Shown: positions 18,245 through 25,922 of the stretch, piece by piece
Position numbering within the stretch: the first letter of the stretch is position 1
How the letters are laid out: every line of letters starts with the position of its first letter
From: Pseudonocardia sp. SCN 73-27
GTDB taxonomy: Bacteria; Actinomycetota; Actinomycetes; Mycobacteriales; Pseudonocardiaceae
DNA length: 64,000 nt
Reading direction: 5' to 3'
Assembly (NCBI GenBank): GCA_001725415.1
Contig: MEGH01000054.1
Span: 23,548-87,547, forward strand
The notes under the pieces: generated by a model
What the model was told of the DNA's origin: nothing
Database searches by the model: none
Seen by the model: the letters and a program-made list of their open reading frames with translations, nothing else
Position numbers and translations under genes: made by a program

Positions 18245-18309
18245 GAAATCCTCCGCCGAGGTCGACGTCAGACTGCCCGCGGTGGCGTCTCGAACTCGGC
18301 GTGTGGAGG

Positions 18310-19302
18310 TCAGCCTGCGGCGCGGACCTCGACCTCGTCCGCCGGCGCCGTCGGCAGCGCATGCACCGCTGCCGGCGCGTTCCACCCGCGCGGGCTGGCC
18401 TCGCGGCCCGCGCGCAGGCCGTCGACCAGCGCGGTGAGGATCACCGGCCCGAGGTCCCGGCCGCGGCGCACCAGCCACGGCACCCCCTTCACGACGAGCC
18501 ACGCCACCCGGTGCGCCGCCGTCACCCGGCGGCCACCCGCGCAGGTCAGCGACACGGGCTCGGCGACGTCGAACGTCCCGGAGACGATGTCGGCGATCGC
18601 CGCCGCGAGCTTGCGGTGCCCCAGCTCCGAGGGGTGGAGCCGGTCGACGGCCCACGCCGAGGTGTCGTAGCCGCCGGGCAGCTCGTCGAGGTCCAGCACG
18701 GCCGCGCCCGCGCGGTGGGCGGCGGCGTCGACCGCGGCGTTCAGGGCGGCGATCCGCGCGTGCAACACGCGGCGCAGCGGCGCCGGGAGCCGGAACACCC
18801 GGGTGTGGTCGTGGTAGCGCATGACGACGACCAGCGCCCCCGACGCCCGCAGCGCGATGATCGTCGCGGCGCAGTCGGCCTCGATCGAGACCGGGTCGAA
18901 GTCGGAGCGCAGCGTGTCGTTCATGCCCGCGCAAACCACGGCGACGTCGACCGGGGTCCCGGCCGCCGCGCCGACGACGCCGTGGAGCTGCTCGCGCAAC
19001 ACCGAGCCCATCCGGGCGCCCGACCGGGCCCGGTTGTCGAGGACGCACTCCGGGCCGAGGGAGGCGTGCAGCAGCACGGCGAAGCCGCGCCAGCCGCCGT
19101 CGACGGGGTCGCCGATGCCGACGGCCGTCGAGTCCCCGAGTACGACGAGCCGGGCGACATGGCGCCGCGCCGGGCTCGTCGGTCCGGGCGGTCGGCCGGG
19201 ACGGGGGGCGTGGGGGCGGGCGGGCCCCGGGCCATGCGGGTGCGATGCGGTGGGTTCGGCACGCAACGACGGGGCAGACGGTGCGGTCACGGCGATCACC
19301 AT
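18310..19302 (-). CDS. SGNH/GDSL hydrolase family protein
   Basis: 330 residues from ATG 19302; the first 45 or so are Pro/Ala-rich and the true start could be later. SGNH blocks: VVLGDSTAVGIGDP (nucleophile Ser), NRARSGARMG (Gly), VAVVCAGMNDTLR (Asn), and AVDRLHPSELGHRKLA (Asp/His pair). Similar actinobacterial enzymes are esterases or lipases acting on acyl or acetyl groups; the substrate is unknown. No signal peptide is evident. Alone on its strand, next to the tandem repeat 19419-19486. Confidence 0.85.
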   Translation of the reverse strand: MVIAVTAPSAPSLRAEPTASHPHGPGPARPHAPRPGRPPGPTSPARRHVARLVVLGDSTAVGIGDPVDGGWRGFAVLLHASLGPECVLDNRARSGARMGSVLREQLHGVVGAAAGTPVDVAVVCAGMNDTLRSDFDPVSIEADCAATIIALRASGALVVVMRYHDHTRVFRLPAPLRRVLHARIAALNAAVDAAAHRAGAAVLDLDELPGGYDTSAWAVDRLHPSELGHRKLAAAIADIVSGTFDVAEPVSLTCAGGRRVTAAHRVAWLVVKGVPWLVRRGRDLGPVILTALVDGLRAGREASPRGWNAPAAVHALPTAPADEVEVRAAG

Positions 19303-19418
19303 CGCTCCCGCGCCCTGACCTGCGGTGTGCGTGCGGTGACGTGTCGCGGGCGACCGGCGGAACGTCAGGTGCCCCGGCCCGTGGGTGTGGCGGGCGACGC
19401 GTGTCATGCGGTTCGAGC

Positions 19419-19486
19419 GGTTCAGGCGGTGCTGCGGTTCAGGCGGTGCTGCGGTTCAGGCGGTGCTGCGGTTCAGGCGGTGCTGC
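19419..19486. repeat. 17-bp tandem repeat, four perfect copies
   Basis: The unit GGTTCAGGCGGTGCTGC is repeated exactly four times without spacers. The copy nearest the phosphotransferase holds the last codons and stop of that gene (stop at 19473-19475), so the array looks like expansion of the gene end. The period is not a multiple of three, and every copy carries a TGA on the minus strand. It lies between two leftward genes (19302 and 19473). Confidence 0.95.
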
Positions 19487-20669
19487 GGAACGCCGGGTAG
19501 AGCGGAAGTGCGGCGGGGGCGTCGGAGAACCGGGCTCGCAGGGCCGTGGTGATCGACTCGGCGAGCTCCACCGTCGCCCCGAGTCCTTCTGCGTCGGCCG
19601 CCGCGGCACCGAGGCGGCGCCAGTAGTCGCACAGAGCGGTGCTGATCCGCGGCGACCTGCCCGTCTCAGGTCCGACCGACGTATCGCGTTCCCGGATGCG
19701 CGGCAGGAACCACCACGTGCACAGCCACACCCACAGCAGCTGGGCGTCGAGGAGCCGACGGTCGAGGCGCAGCGGGTCGTCGAGGTCCGGCCAGACCACG
19801 GCGATCTCGTCGCGCCAGGCCTCGAGCATGGCCTCGCTCATCCCGTCGGGCATCGCGAAGCTGGCGCGGCAGCCGGGGAACGGGACCCGGAAGTAGGCGG
19901 CGTCGAGGGCGACGTCGCGGAAGCAGCCCCACTCGAAGTCGACGAACCGCACCCCGCGGCTGGTGACGAGGTTGTTGTCGGGGCAGGTGTCGGACGGGCT
20001 GAACGCCCGGTAGCGGGTGCCGCCGAGCAGCCGCGCCGTCTCGTGGGCCTGGGCCTGCGCCGCCGCGGTCGTGGACACCCCGAGGACCGACTGCAGCAGG
20101 TCGGGCACCCCGGCGATCGCGGCGCGGGCCTCGTCGGCGATCGGGTCGCGCCAGGCCTTCTCCCCCAGCCGGCGCAGCAGCGCCCCGAAGTCGTTCTCCC
20201 GGCCCGCCGTGGCAGCCTGCATCCGGCCGAGCGCGCGGGCCCAGCCGACCAGGTAGCGCTGCGCTGCGGCCGGGTCGGGCCCGAAGAGCTTGTCGGCGAG
20301 CGTGGAGCTGCGGCCGAGGTCCTCCAGGACGAGGAGCCGGGCCTGCGGGTCGTGGGCGATGATCACGGGGCTGGGCCGGGAGTCGGCGGGCAGCGCGGTG
20401 AACAGCTGGCAGCTGGCGACCTCGAAGCGGAACGGGTCGGGCCGGTCGGCGTCGGGCTCGGCGACGTAGTGCTTGACGACGACGCTGCGCCGCATCGAGA
20501 ACGGGTTGCGCGCCACGCGGGCGCGAGCGACCACCGACCGGTCGCTGCCGCCGAGATCCTCGGGATCGGCGAGCACGACCGACGCGCCGTACCGGCGGGT
20601 CAGCAGGCGCTCCGCAGCCGCCAGCGCCGCGAGCACCGGCCTGGGGAAGTCGGCCAGGTCACGAACCAT
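19473..20669 (-). CDS. Aminoglycoside phosphotransferase-fold (APH) family protein
   Basis: 398 residues. The kinase-like fold shows a nucleotide loop region (GGSDRSVVARARV), VVKHYV with the ATP Lys, LVLEDLG hinge, the catalytic loop FSPSDTCPDNNL, and FVDFEWG with the metal-binding Asp. The catalytic loop keeps D-x4-N but lacks the usual His two residues before the Asp (HGD becomes PSD). It probably phosphorylates a small molecule; the substrate is unknown and a resistance role should not be assumed. ATG 20669 starts the family-like MVRDLADFPRP. Its 3' end runs into the 17-bp tandem array. Confidence 0.82.
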   Translation of the reverse strand: MVRDLADFPRPVLAALAAAERLLTRRYGASVVLADPEDLGGSDRSVVARARVARNPFSMRRSVVVKHYVAEPDADRPDPFRFEVASCQLFTALPADSRPSPVIIAHDPQARLLVLEDLGRSSTLADKLFGPDPAAAQRYLVGWARALGRMQAATAGRENDFGALLRRLGEKAWRDPIADEARAAIAGVPDLLQSVLGVSTTAAAQAQAHETARLLGGTRYRAFSPSDTCPDNNLVTSRGVRFVDFEWGCFRDVALDAAYFRVPFPGCRASFAMPDGMSEAMLEAWRDEIAVVWPDLDDPLRLDRRLLDAQLLWVWLCTWWFLPRIRERDTSVGPETGRSPRISTALCDYWRRLGAAAADAEGLGATVELAESITTALRARFSDAPAALPLYPAFRSTA

Positions 20670-20849
20670 CGTGGTCGACCTTACCCGGCGGGCCCCCGCG
20701 CGAACCCACATGTCCGAAGCAGACGCCACGTACGGGCCGGCGACGCGTCCGCGGCGCGGTCCGACGCCGTCGGCGTCGCCCGCGCCGCATACGTCGCGGG
20801 TCTCCGCCCCGGCGTCCGAAGCCGGCCGGCCGTTGCTGCGCAACGGGTC

Positions 20850-23225
20850 TCACAGCAGGCTGAGCTGTTCGCCGTCGCGCCCGGCTCCCGCGTCCGGGGT
20901 GCCGGTCCGCCCGCGCAGCCGCATCGTCGTCACCGGCCGGTCGAGGCCGTGACGGCGCAGCAGGGGCGTGACCCGCTCCCCCAGCGCCCGGCGGTAGTCG
21001 GCGTCGACGTAGGCGCCGCGCCGGTAGAGCTGGGCGTAGCGCTCGACCAGGCCGGGGTGCTCCCGGGCGAGCCACTGCAGGAACCACTCCCGGGTGCCCG
21101 GCCGCAGGTGCAGTGCCAGCACGGTCGCCCCCGTGGCGCCGGCCGCCGCGATCCGCTCCAGCACCGCGTCGAGCGCTTCGGCCGAGTCGGTGAGGAAGGG
21201 AAGGACCGGCGCGACCATGACCCCGCAGGGCAGCCCGGCGTCGGTGATGCGGCGGACGAGGTCGAGCCGGGCCCGCGGCGACGGCGCCCCCGGTTCCAGC
21301 CGGGAGTGCAGCTCCTCGTCGAGCAGCGCGATCGACACTCCGAGCCCGACGGGGACGTCGTCGGCCGCAGCGGCGATGTCGGGCAGGTCGCGGGTGAGGA
21401 CGGTGCCCTTGGTGAGCACCGAGAACGGCGTCCCCGTGCCGGCCAGGGCACGCAGGATGCCGGGCATCAGCCGGTAGCGGCCCTCGGCCCGCTGGTAGGG
21501 GTCGGTGTTGGTGCCCATCGCGACCGGCTCGCGGCGCCACCGCGGCCTGCGCAGCTCCCGGTCGAGGACGCGCGCCGCGTTGACCTTGACGACGATCTGG
21601 CTGTCGAAGTCGGCGCCCGCGTCGAGGTCGAGGTACGTATGGGTGTTGCGGGCGAAGCAGTTGTGGCTGATGACGCCCTCGGCGACGAAGTCGCCCGTGC
21701 CGGTGGTGATGTCGAACATCGGCCGACGCGTGCCGAGCTCCCGGACGGCGACGACCTGCGCGCCTTCCTGCGCGACGACGGCGCCGGCCATGTCGCGGAC
21801 CGCGGCCGCGGTCGGGTCGACACGGCCGACCAGCCGCGCGACGGTGCGGGCGTCGCCCGGCAGGACCGCCTCGACGAGTCCGCCGCGCCGGCCCCCGTCG
21901 ATGCCGCCGTGGGCCGTGGACGACGCGGCGAACCGCAGCCCCAGCCCACGACCGGCCGAGACCAGCCACTCGACCAGCTCGCGGCCGCGCACCCCGGCCA
22001 CCCGCACCACCAACCCGTCGGCGGTGCGGACACCCGCCGCGTCGAGCACACCGGCGACGAAACCGGCGCACCAGTCGAGCCCGGGCCGCAGCGGCCACCC
22101 GCTCGGCCCGGCCGGGACGCCCGCTCCCGCACGGACACCCCCACCGGCCGGCAGCGGCACGCGCCGCGGCCCGGACTCTTCACCCTCACGGCCGGGTCCG
22201 CGGGTCCGGACCCGCGGACCCGCCGCCGGGCGGCTCGGGACCGGCGACCACACGCCGGGCTCGCCGCGGACCCGCGACCACCGCCCGGGTCCCGCCGGAG
22301 CGGGCCGCCCGGCCGAGGCCGGACGCGCGGACCCGGACGCCGCCGGACGCTCGGGGCCCGGCACCCCGGGACCGCAGCGACCGGCGGGCACCGCCGTGGG
22401 ACCGCTCCCGTCGCGCGGAAGACCCGCCAGGCCACTCCGCACCGAGGCGCCGGCCGCGACGACGCCCACCGGAACCTCGTCAGCAGCGTGGTTCTCCGGC
22501 AGGCCGGGATCGGCGGCGGCAGCGACCATCCGGTGCAGCCGCGCCAGCGTCTCCAGCGGCAGCCTCTCCGACGGGAAGGTCTCCCCCTCGTGCGCCGCGG
22601 GATGCGCCGCATCGGCCCGGGCGACCCCGCACAGGTACCCGGCCCGGTAGCCCGGGGTCCACTCCGGCGCCTCCACCGGCGCCCCCGGCCCGAGCAGCGT
22701 CTCCCCTGCACGCAGGTGCGGCCGGCGCCCGCTGCGACACCATCCGGGCGCCACGTGCCGCCAGCCCCGCTCGGTGAGGAAACGGTGCTCGCCGCTGGTG
22801 ACGAGGCGCGTGCCGTCGCTCAGCTCGACCTCCCAGCCCTCCCGGTCGGTCCCCCAGTGGGCGAGGACCTCGGTGCGGACGTAGCGGCGGACACCGTCCG
22901 GGCCCGTCTCGGTGCCGAGGACCGCGTCGCCCACGCCGAGCTCGGCGATGGGCCGCGTCCGCCCGTCGGCCAGCAGGACCCTCGTCGCCCCGTCGAGGCA
23001 GTAGACGCACGCGTGCGAACAGCCGCGGTACGGGTTGACCGTCCACGAGAACGGCATCGGCGAGCCACCCGGCACCCTGTTCAGCATCGACTTCGCCTCC
23101 ACCTCGTGGAACACCGTGCCGGCGAAATCCGGCGTCCGTACGCTGCGCAGCAACCCGCGCAGCCCCGGCAGCGCCGCATCGCCACCCACGCCGTCGTCCC
23201 CGACCTGCTGTCCGCTCCACCGCAC
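20850..23225 (-). CDS. Intein-containing radical SAM protein, Rv2578c family
   Basis: 791 residues. The host protein is residues 1-75 plus 523-791 (344 residues, the size of Rv2578c). It is a radical SAM / SplB-like enzyme with HEVEAKSMLN, YRGCSHACVY, then GTNTDPYQRAEGRYRLMPG and LTKGT. The 4Fe-4S motif CxxxCxxC needs Cys69, Cys73 and the Cys just after the intein (Cys523), so the cluster site exists only after splicing. GTG 23225 aligns with the family start. An SOS box lies 8 bp upstream, implying LexA control. The function of the family is unknown; a link to DNA damage is inferred from the SOS box and SplB similarity. Divergent from gluconokinase. Confidence 0.93.
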   Translation of the reverse strand: MRWSGQQVGDDGVGGDAALPGLRGLLRSVRTPDFAGTVFHEVEAKSMLNRVPGGSPMPFSWTVNPYRGCSHACVYCLDGATRVLLADGRTRPIAELGVGDAVLGTETGPDGVRRYVRTEVLAHWGTDREGWEVELSDGTRLVTSGEHRFLTERGWRHVAPGWCRSGRRPHLRAGETLLGPGAPVEAPEWTPGYRAGYLCGVARADAAHPAAHEGETFPSERLPLETLARLHRMVAAAADPGLPENHAADEVPVGVVAAGASVRSGLAGLPRDGSGPTAVPAGRCGPGVPGPERPAASGSARPASAGRPAPAGPGRWSRVRGEPGVWSPVPSRPAAGPRVRTRGPGREGEESGPRRVPLPAGGGVRAGAGVPAGPSGWPLRPGLDWCAGFVAGVLDAAGVRTADGLVVRVAGVRGRELVEWLVSAGRGLGLRFAASSTAHGGIDGGRRGGLVEAVLPGDARTVARLVGRVDPTAAAVRDMAGAVVAQEGAQVVAVRELGTRRPMFDITTGTGDFVAEGVISHNCFARNTHTYLDLDAGADFDSQIVVKVNAARVLDRELRRPRWRREPVAMGTNTDPYQRAEGRYRLMPGILRALAGTGTPFSVLTKGTVLTRDLPDIAAAADDVPVGLGVSIALLDEELHSRLEPGAPSPRARLDLVRRITDAGLPCGVMVAPVLPFLTDSAEALDAVLERIAAAGATGATVLALHLRPGTREWFLQWLAREHPGLVERYAQLYRRGAYVDADYRRALGERVTPLLRRHGLDRPVTTMRLRGRTGTPDAGAGRDGEQLSLL
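21660..23000 (-). other. Intein (447 residues) inserted in the radical SAM cluster motif
   Basis: Residues 76-522 of the host. Block A begins with Cys1 (CLDGATRVLLADGRTRPIAEL). Block B is VTSGEHRFLTERGW with the His. The C-terminal blocks are MFDITTGTGDFVAEGVISHN, ending His-Asn before Cys+1 (FARNTH). All splicing residues are present, so it should be active. Two LAGLIDADG-like segments remain: one at residues 198-206 keeps its acidic residue (RAD), the other at about 383-395 reads GVLDAAG and has lost it. Between them lie about 130 Gly/Pro/Arg-rich residues encoded by palindromic DNA. The endonuclease is therefore probably dead or decaying. Confidence 0.92.
22194..22221. repeat. 28-bp perfect palindrome inside the intein
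   Basis: The 14-bp arm GGGTCCGCGGGTCC is followed at once by its exact reverse complement. Related GCGGACCCGCG-type segments recur at about 22265-22280 and 22322-22335. They fall in the low-complexity Gly/Pro/Arg part of the intein and look like a small GC-rich repeat spreading through a region under weak selection. Confidence 0.9.
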
Positions 23226-23233
23226 AGATGGAT

Positions 23234-23249
23234 TCGAACATGTGTTCGA
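23234..23249. promoter_or_regulatory. LexA-type SOS box upstream of the radical SAM gene
   Basis: TCGAACATGTGTTCGA matches the actinobacterial/Gram-positive LexA box TCGAAC-N4-GTTCGA exactly in both arms. It ends 8 bp before GTG 23225 of the radical SAM gene and is 53 bp upstream of the divergent gluconokinase start. LexA would block the radical SAM gene directly; an effect on gluconokinase is possible. Confidence 0.88.
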
Positions 23250-23302
23250 TGTCTCGGCAACCCCGCACACCACCCCGGTCGCCGACCGTGCATCCTGAGC
23301 CG

Positions 23303-23851
23303 GTGAGCGGCACCACAGCACCGGGCGGGCCCCACCCGGCGCCCACGACCCTCGTGGTCGCGGGGGTCTCGGGTTCGGGGAAGTCGACCGTCGCCCGCGC
23401 GGTGGCCGAGCGGACGGGCTGGGCGTTCGCCGAGGGCGACGACCTCCACCCCGAGGCGAACCGACGCAAGATGGCCGCCGGCATCCCCCTCGACGACGCC
23501 GACCGGCTGCCGTGGCTGCGGCGCATCGCCGACTGGATCGGGGAGCGGGAGCGGGCCGGGCGGTCCGGCGTCGTCAGCTGCTCGGCGTTGCGCCGCCGCT
23601 ACCGTGACCTGCTGCGCGACGGCCATTCGTCGGTCCGGTTCGCCCTGCTGCTGGCCGATCCGGACGTGCTCGACGCCCGGCTGCGGGCCCGGAGCGGGCA
23701 CTTCATGCCGGCGTCGCTGCTCGGGAGCCAGCTGGCGACGCTCGACCCGCTCGAGGCCGACGAGCCCGGCTCGACCCACGCCGCGGGGGTCCCGGTCGAC
23801 GTGCTGGTCAGCGCGGTGCTCGCCGCGCTCCCGCCCGCCCGGCAGGCCTGA
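23303..23851 (+). CDS. Gluconokinase
   Basis: 182 residues, GntK/IdnK type (usual size about 165-180). P-loop VVAGVSGSGKSTVARAVAERTGWAFAEGDDLHPEANRRKMAAGIPLDDADRLPWL is diagnostic, including GDDLHP for gluconate binding. CSALRRRYRDLLR and GHFMPASLLGSQLATLDPLEADE follow as in known gluconokinases. It makes 6-phosphogluconate for the pentose phosphate pathway. GTG 23303 was chosen; GTG 23288 is also in frame. Divergent from the SOS-linked radical SAM gene. Confidence 0.92.
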   Translation: MSGTTAPGGPHPAPTTLVVAGVSGSGKSTVARAVAERTGWAFAEGDDLHPEANRRKMAAGIPLDDADRLPWLRRIADWIGERERAGRSGVVSCSALRRRYRDLLRDGHSSVRFALLLADPDVLDARLRARSGHFMPASLLGSQLATLDPLEADEPGSTHAAGVPVDVLVSAVLAALPPARQA

Positions 23852-23879
23852 GCGGACCTCGGGTTGGAAGGATGCGGGA

Positions 23880-25409
23880 GTGCCCCCGCCCGAGGACCGT
23901 CGCCGCCGCCCCACGGCGACCACCCCCGACAGGCCACGGCACCGGGCGCCCGAGGCCGACCGTGAACCGGAGACGCCGGTCATCGGCCTGCCGGCGGTCG
24001 TCGAGGCGGCAACCCGGCCGGACGCCGCGCCGGCCACACACGGCCGCCGCGGCGCCCCCCGGCGCGCCGACACCGGGACGACCGCCGACGCCCGGACGAC
24101 CGTCGACGCGACGACGCGCACGCCAGGAGACGAGACCAGGAGCGACGCCCCGCACGAGGACCCGGACGAGACCCCGGCCGAGCCCGCGGCAGGACGGGCC
24201 GGACGCCGACGACGCCCCACCACCCCGCAGGGTCACGGCCACGGGCACGGCCACATCCCGGCGGGCCCGTCGGCACGCCGTGTCCGCGTCCTGATCGCCG
24301 CGCTCCTCGTGCCCTGTGCGCTCGCGACGCTGGTCGGGCTGGTGGTGCTGTGGCCGCGCAGCGGGGCACCGTCGACGGTCGCGCGGCCCAGCACCCCGGT
24401 GGACGCGCAGGTGGTGGCGGCCCAGCGTGCCGACTGCACCCCCGGCGACGGCACGAACGCCTGCCTCGGGCTCACGGTCCGGATGGAGGACGGCCCGCTG
24501 CCGGGCCGCGACCTCGTCCAGATCCTGCCGGTGGAGCCGTCGACACCACGGTTCGCGGTGGGCGACGAGATCGTGCTGCAGTGGTCGGGCGCCGACCCCC
24601 TCGACCCGGGCTCCTACCAGGTCGTCGACTTCCAGCGGGGCCCGCCGCTGATCTGGCTCGCGGTGCTGTTCGCGGCCGCGGTCCTGGTGCTGGGCCGGTG
24701 GCGCGGCCTGGCGGCGCTGGTGGCGCTGGGCATGACCTTCGTGGTGCTGCTGGTGTTCGTGCTGCCGTCGATCGTGTCGGGCCATGACCCGCTGGCGGTG
24801 GCGATCGTCGGCTCGTGCCTGGTGATGTTCGTGGTGCTGTACCTGACGCACGGGTTGTCGGCGCGGACGTCGACGGCCGTGCTGGGGACGTTGGCGTCGC
24901 TGGCGCTGATCGGGGTGCTGGGCACGGTGTTCGCCGGCGCCGCCCGCCTGACTGGCCTCGACGACCAGACGGCGAACCTGATCGCGACGCTGGGCGCGCC
25001 CGTCGACGCGCGGGGCCTGCTGCTGGCGGGTTTCGTGATCGGCGCGCTCGGTGTGCTCGACGACGTGACGGTCACGCAGACGAGCGCGGTGTGGGAGCTG
25101 CGGGCGGCGAACCCGGACCTGTCGGCGGCCGGGCTGTTCGCGGCGGCGATGCGGATCGGGCGCGATCACGTGTCGTCGGCGGTGAACACACTGGTGCTGG
25201 CCTACGCGGGTGCGTCGCTGCCGTTGATGCTGATCTTCTCGGTGTCGGGCGACGGGCTGGGGCACGTGCTGACGATCGGGGACGTGGCCACGGAGATCGT
25301 GCGGACGCTCGTCGGCAGCATCGGCCTCGTGGCCTCGGTGCCGATCACGACGGGTCTGGCGGCCCTGGTGGCGAGCCGGGAGCCACGCCCGGACCCCGCG
25401 ACGCGATGA
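23880..25409 (+). CDS. YibE/F family membrane protein
   Basis: 509 residues. About 125 disordered N-terminal residues, rich in Pro/Arg/Thr and ending in a GHGHGHGH histidine run, precede a first membrane helix (VLIAALLVPCALATLVGLVVLW). An extracytoplasmic region of about 100 residues (DCTPGDGTNACLG, VGDEIVLQW) follows, then the YibE/F membrane domain with several helices (LIWLAVLFAAAVLVLG, MTFVVLLVFVLPSIV, LLAGFVIGALGVLDDVTVTQ). The family is thought to be a transporter; the substrate is unknown. The His run hints at metal binding. GTG 23880 has GGAAGG 8 bases upstream. Its end overlaps the convergent methyltransferase by 65 bp. Confidence 0.88.
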   Translation: MPPPEDRRRRPTATTPDRPRHRAPEADREPETPVIGLPAVVEAATRPDAAPATHGRRGAPRRADTGTTADARTTVDATTRTPGDETRSDAPHEDPDETPAEPAAGRAGRRRRPTTPQGHGHGHGHIPAGPSARRVRVLIAALLVPCALATLVGLVVLWPRSGAPSTVARPSTPVDAQVVAAQRADCTPGDGTNACLGLTVRMEDGPLPGRDLVQILPVEPSTPRFAVGDEIVLQWSGADPLDPGSYQVVDFQRGPPLIWLAVLFAAAVLVLGRWRGLAALVALGMTFVVLLVFVLPSIVSGHDPLAVAIVGSCLVMFVVLYLTHGLSARTSTAVLGTLASLALIGVLGTVFAGAARLTGLDDQTANLIATLGAPVDARGLLLAGFVIGALGVLDDVTVTQTSAVWELRAANPDLSAAGLFAAAMRIGRDHVSSAVNTLVLAYAGASLPLMLIFSVSGDGLGHVLTIGDVATEIVRTLVGSIGLVASVPITTGLAALVASREPRPDPATR

Positions 25410-25917
25410 GTGTGGCCGTGCCGTTGCCCTCGTCGTGGACGACGGTTTCCAGGTCGGAGAACGCCGCCGCCAGCTCTCCGGGAACGGCGCGGAAGGCGCC
25501 CGGCTCGTCGTCGACCTCCGACAGAACGGTGAGCACCAGCAACCCACCCGGCGCCAGGACGGCCGCGAGCGCAGGGTAGAGCCGCGGGTCGCGGAACCGC
25601 TGGCAGACGACGACGTCGTAGGGCCCGGCACAGGCGGCCGGCAGCCCGGCGTCGAGGTCGGCGAGCACCCACCGGACGCGCGGCTCCAGCGCGGCCCCGG
25701 AGGCCAGCGCCACGGGTGACACGTCGACGGCGTCGACGGTGAACCCGCGCCCGGCGAGCCACGCCGCGACCGTCCCGCGCCCGCAGGCGACGTCGAGCGC
25801 CCGCCCTCCGGTGGGCAGCAGGTCCTCACGACCGCGCAGCGCGTCGGGCGGCGCTGCGACCCCGGCACCCGCGACCGCGTGCCGCGAGTCCCAGCGTTCC
25901 CGGTCGGCGACCGCCAC
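25345..25917 (-). CDS. Class I SAM-dependent methyltransferase
   Basis: 190 residues. SAM-binding motif I ALDVACGRGTVAAWLAGRG, motif II VDAVDVSP and motif IV YDVVVCQRF are clear, followed by LAPGGLLVLTVL. It resembles small TehB-like/methyltransferase-25 proteins. Substrate unknown. The C-terminal 20 or so residues overlap the end of the opposing YibE/F gene. GTG 25917 lies 5 bp after the hisS stop, so it follows hisS in the leftward operon. Confidence 0.85.
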   Translation of the reverse strand: MAVADRERWDSRHAVAGAGVAAPPDALRGREDLLPTGGRALDVACGRGTVAAWLAGRGFTVDAVDVSPVALASGAALEPRVRWVLADLDAGLPAACAGPYDVVVCQRFRDPRLYPALAAVLAPGGLLVLTVLSEVDDEPGAFRAVPGELAAAFSDLETVVHDEGNGTATLIASRGPGVAPGSPPGPPDPS

Positions 25918-25922
25918 GACCG

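Noticed and set aside
19419-19486. Tandem 17-bp units as a CRISPR array
   Set aside because: The units abut with no spacers, and no cas genes are present.
19245-23306. Very long open frame on the plus strand opposite the phosphotransferase and radical SAM genes
   Set aside because: It is antisense to two well-supported genes, has no recognisable domain, and arises because high-GC codons leave few stops on the other strand.
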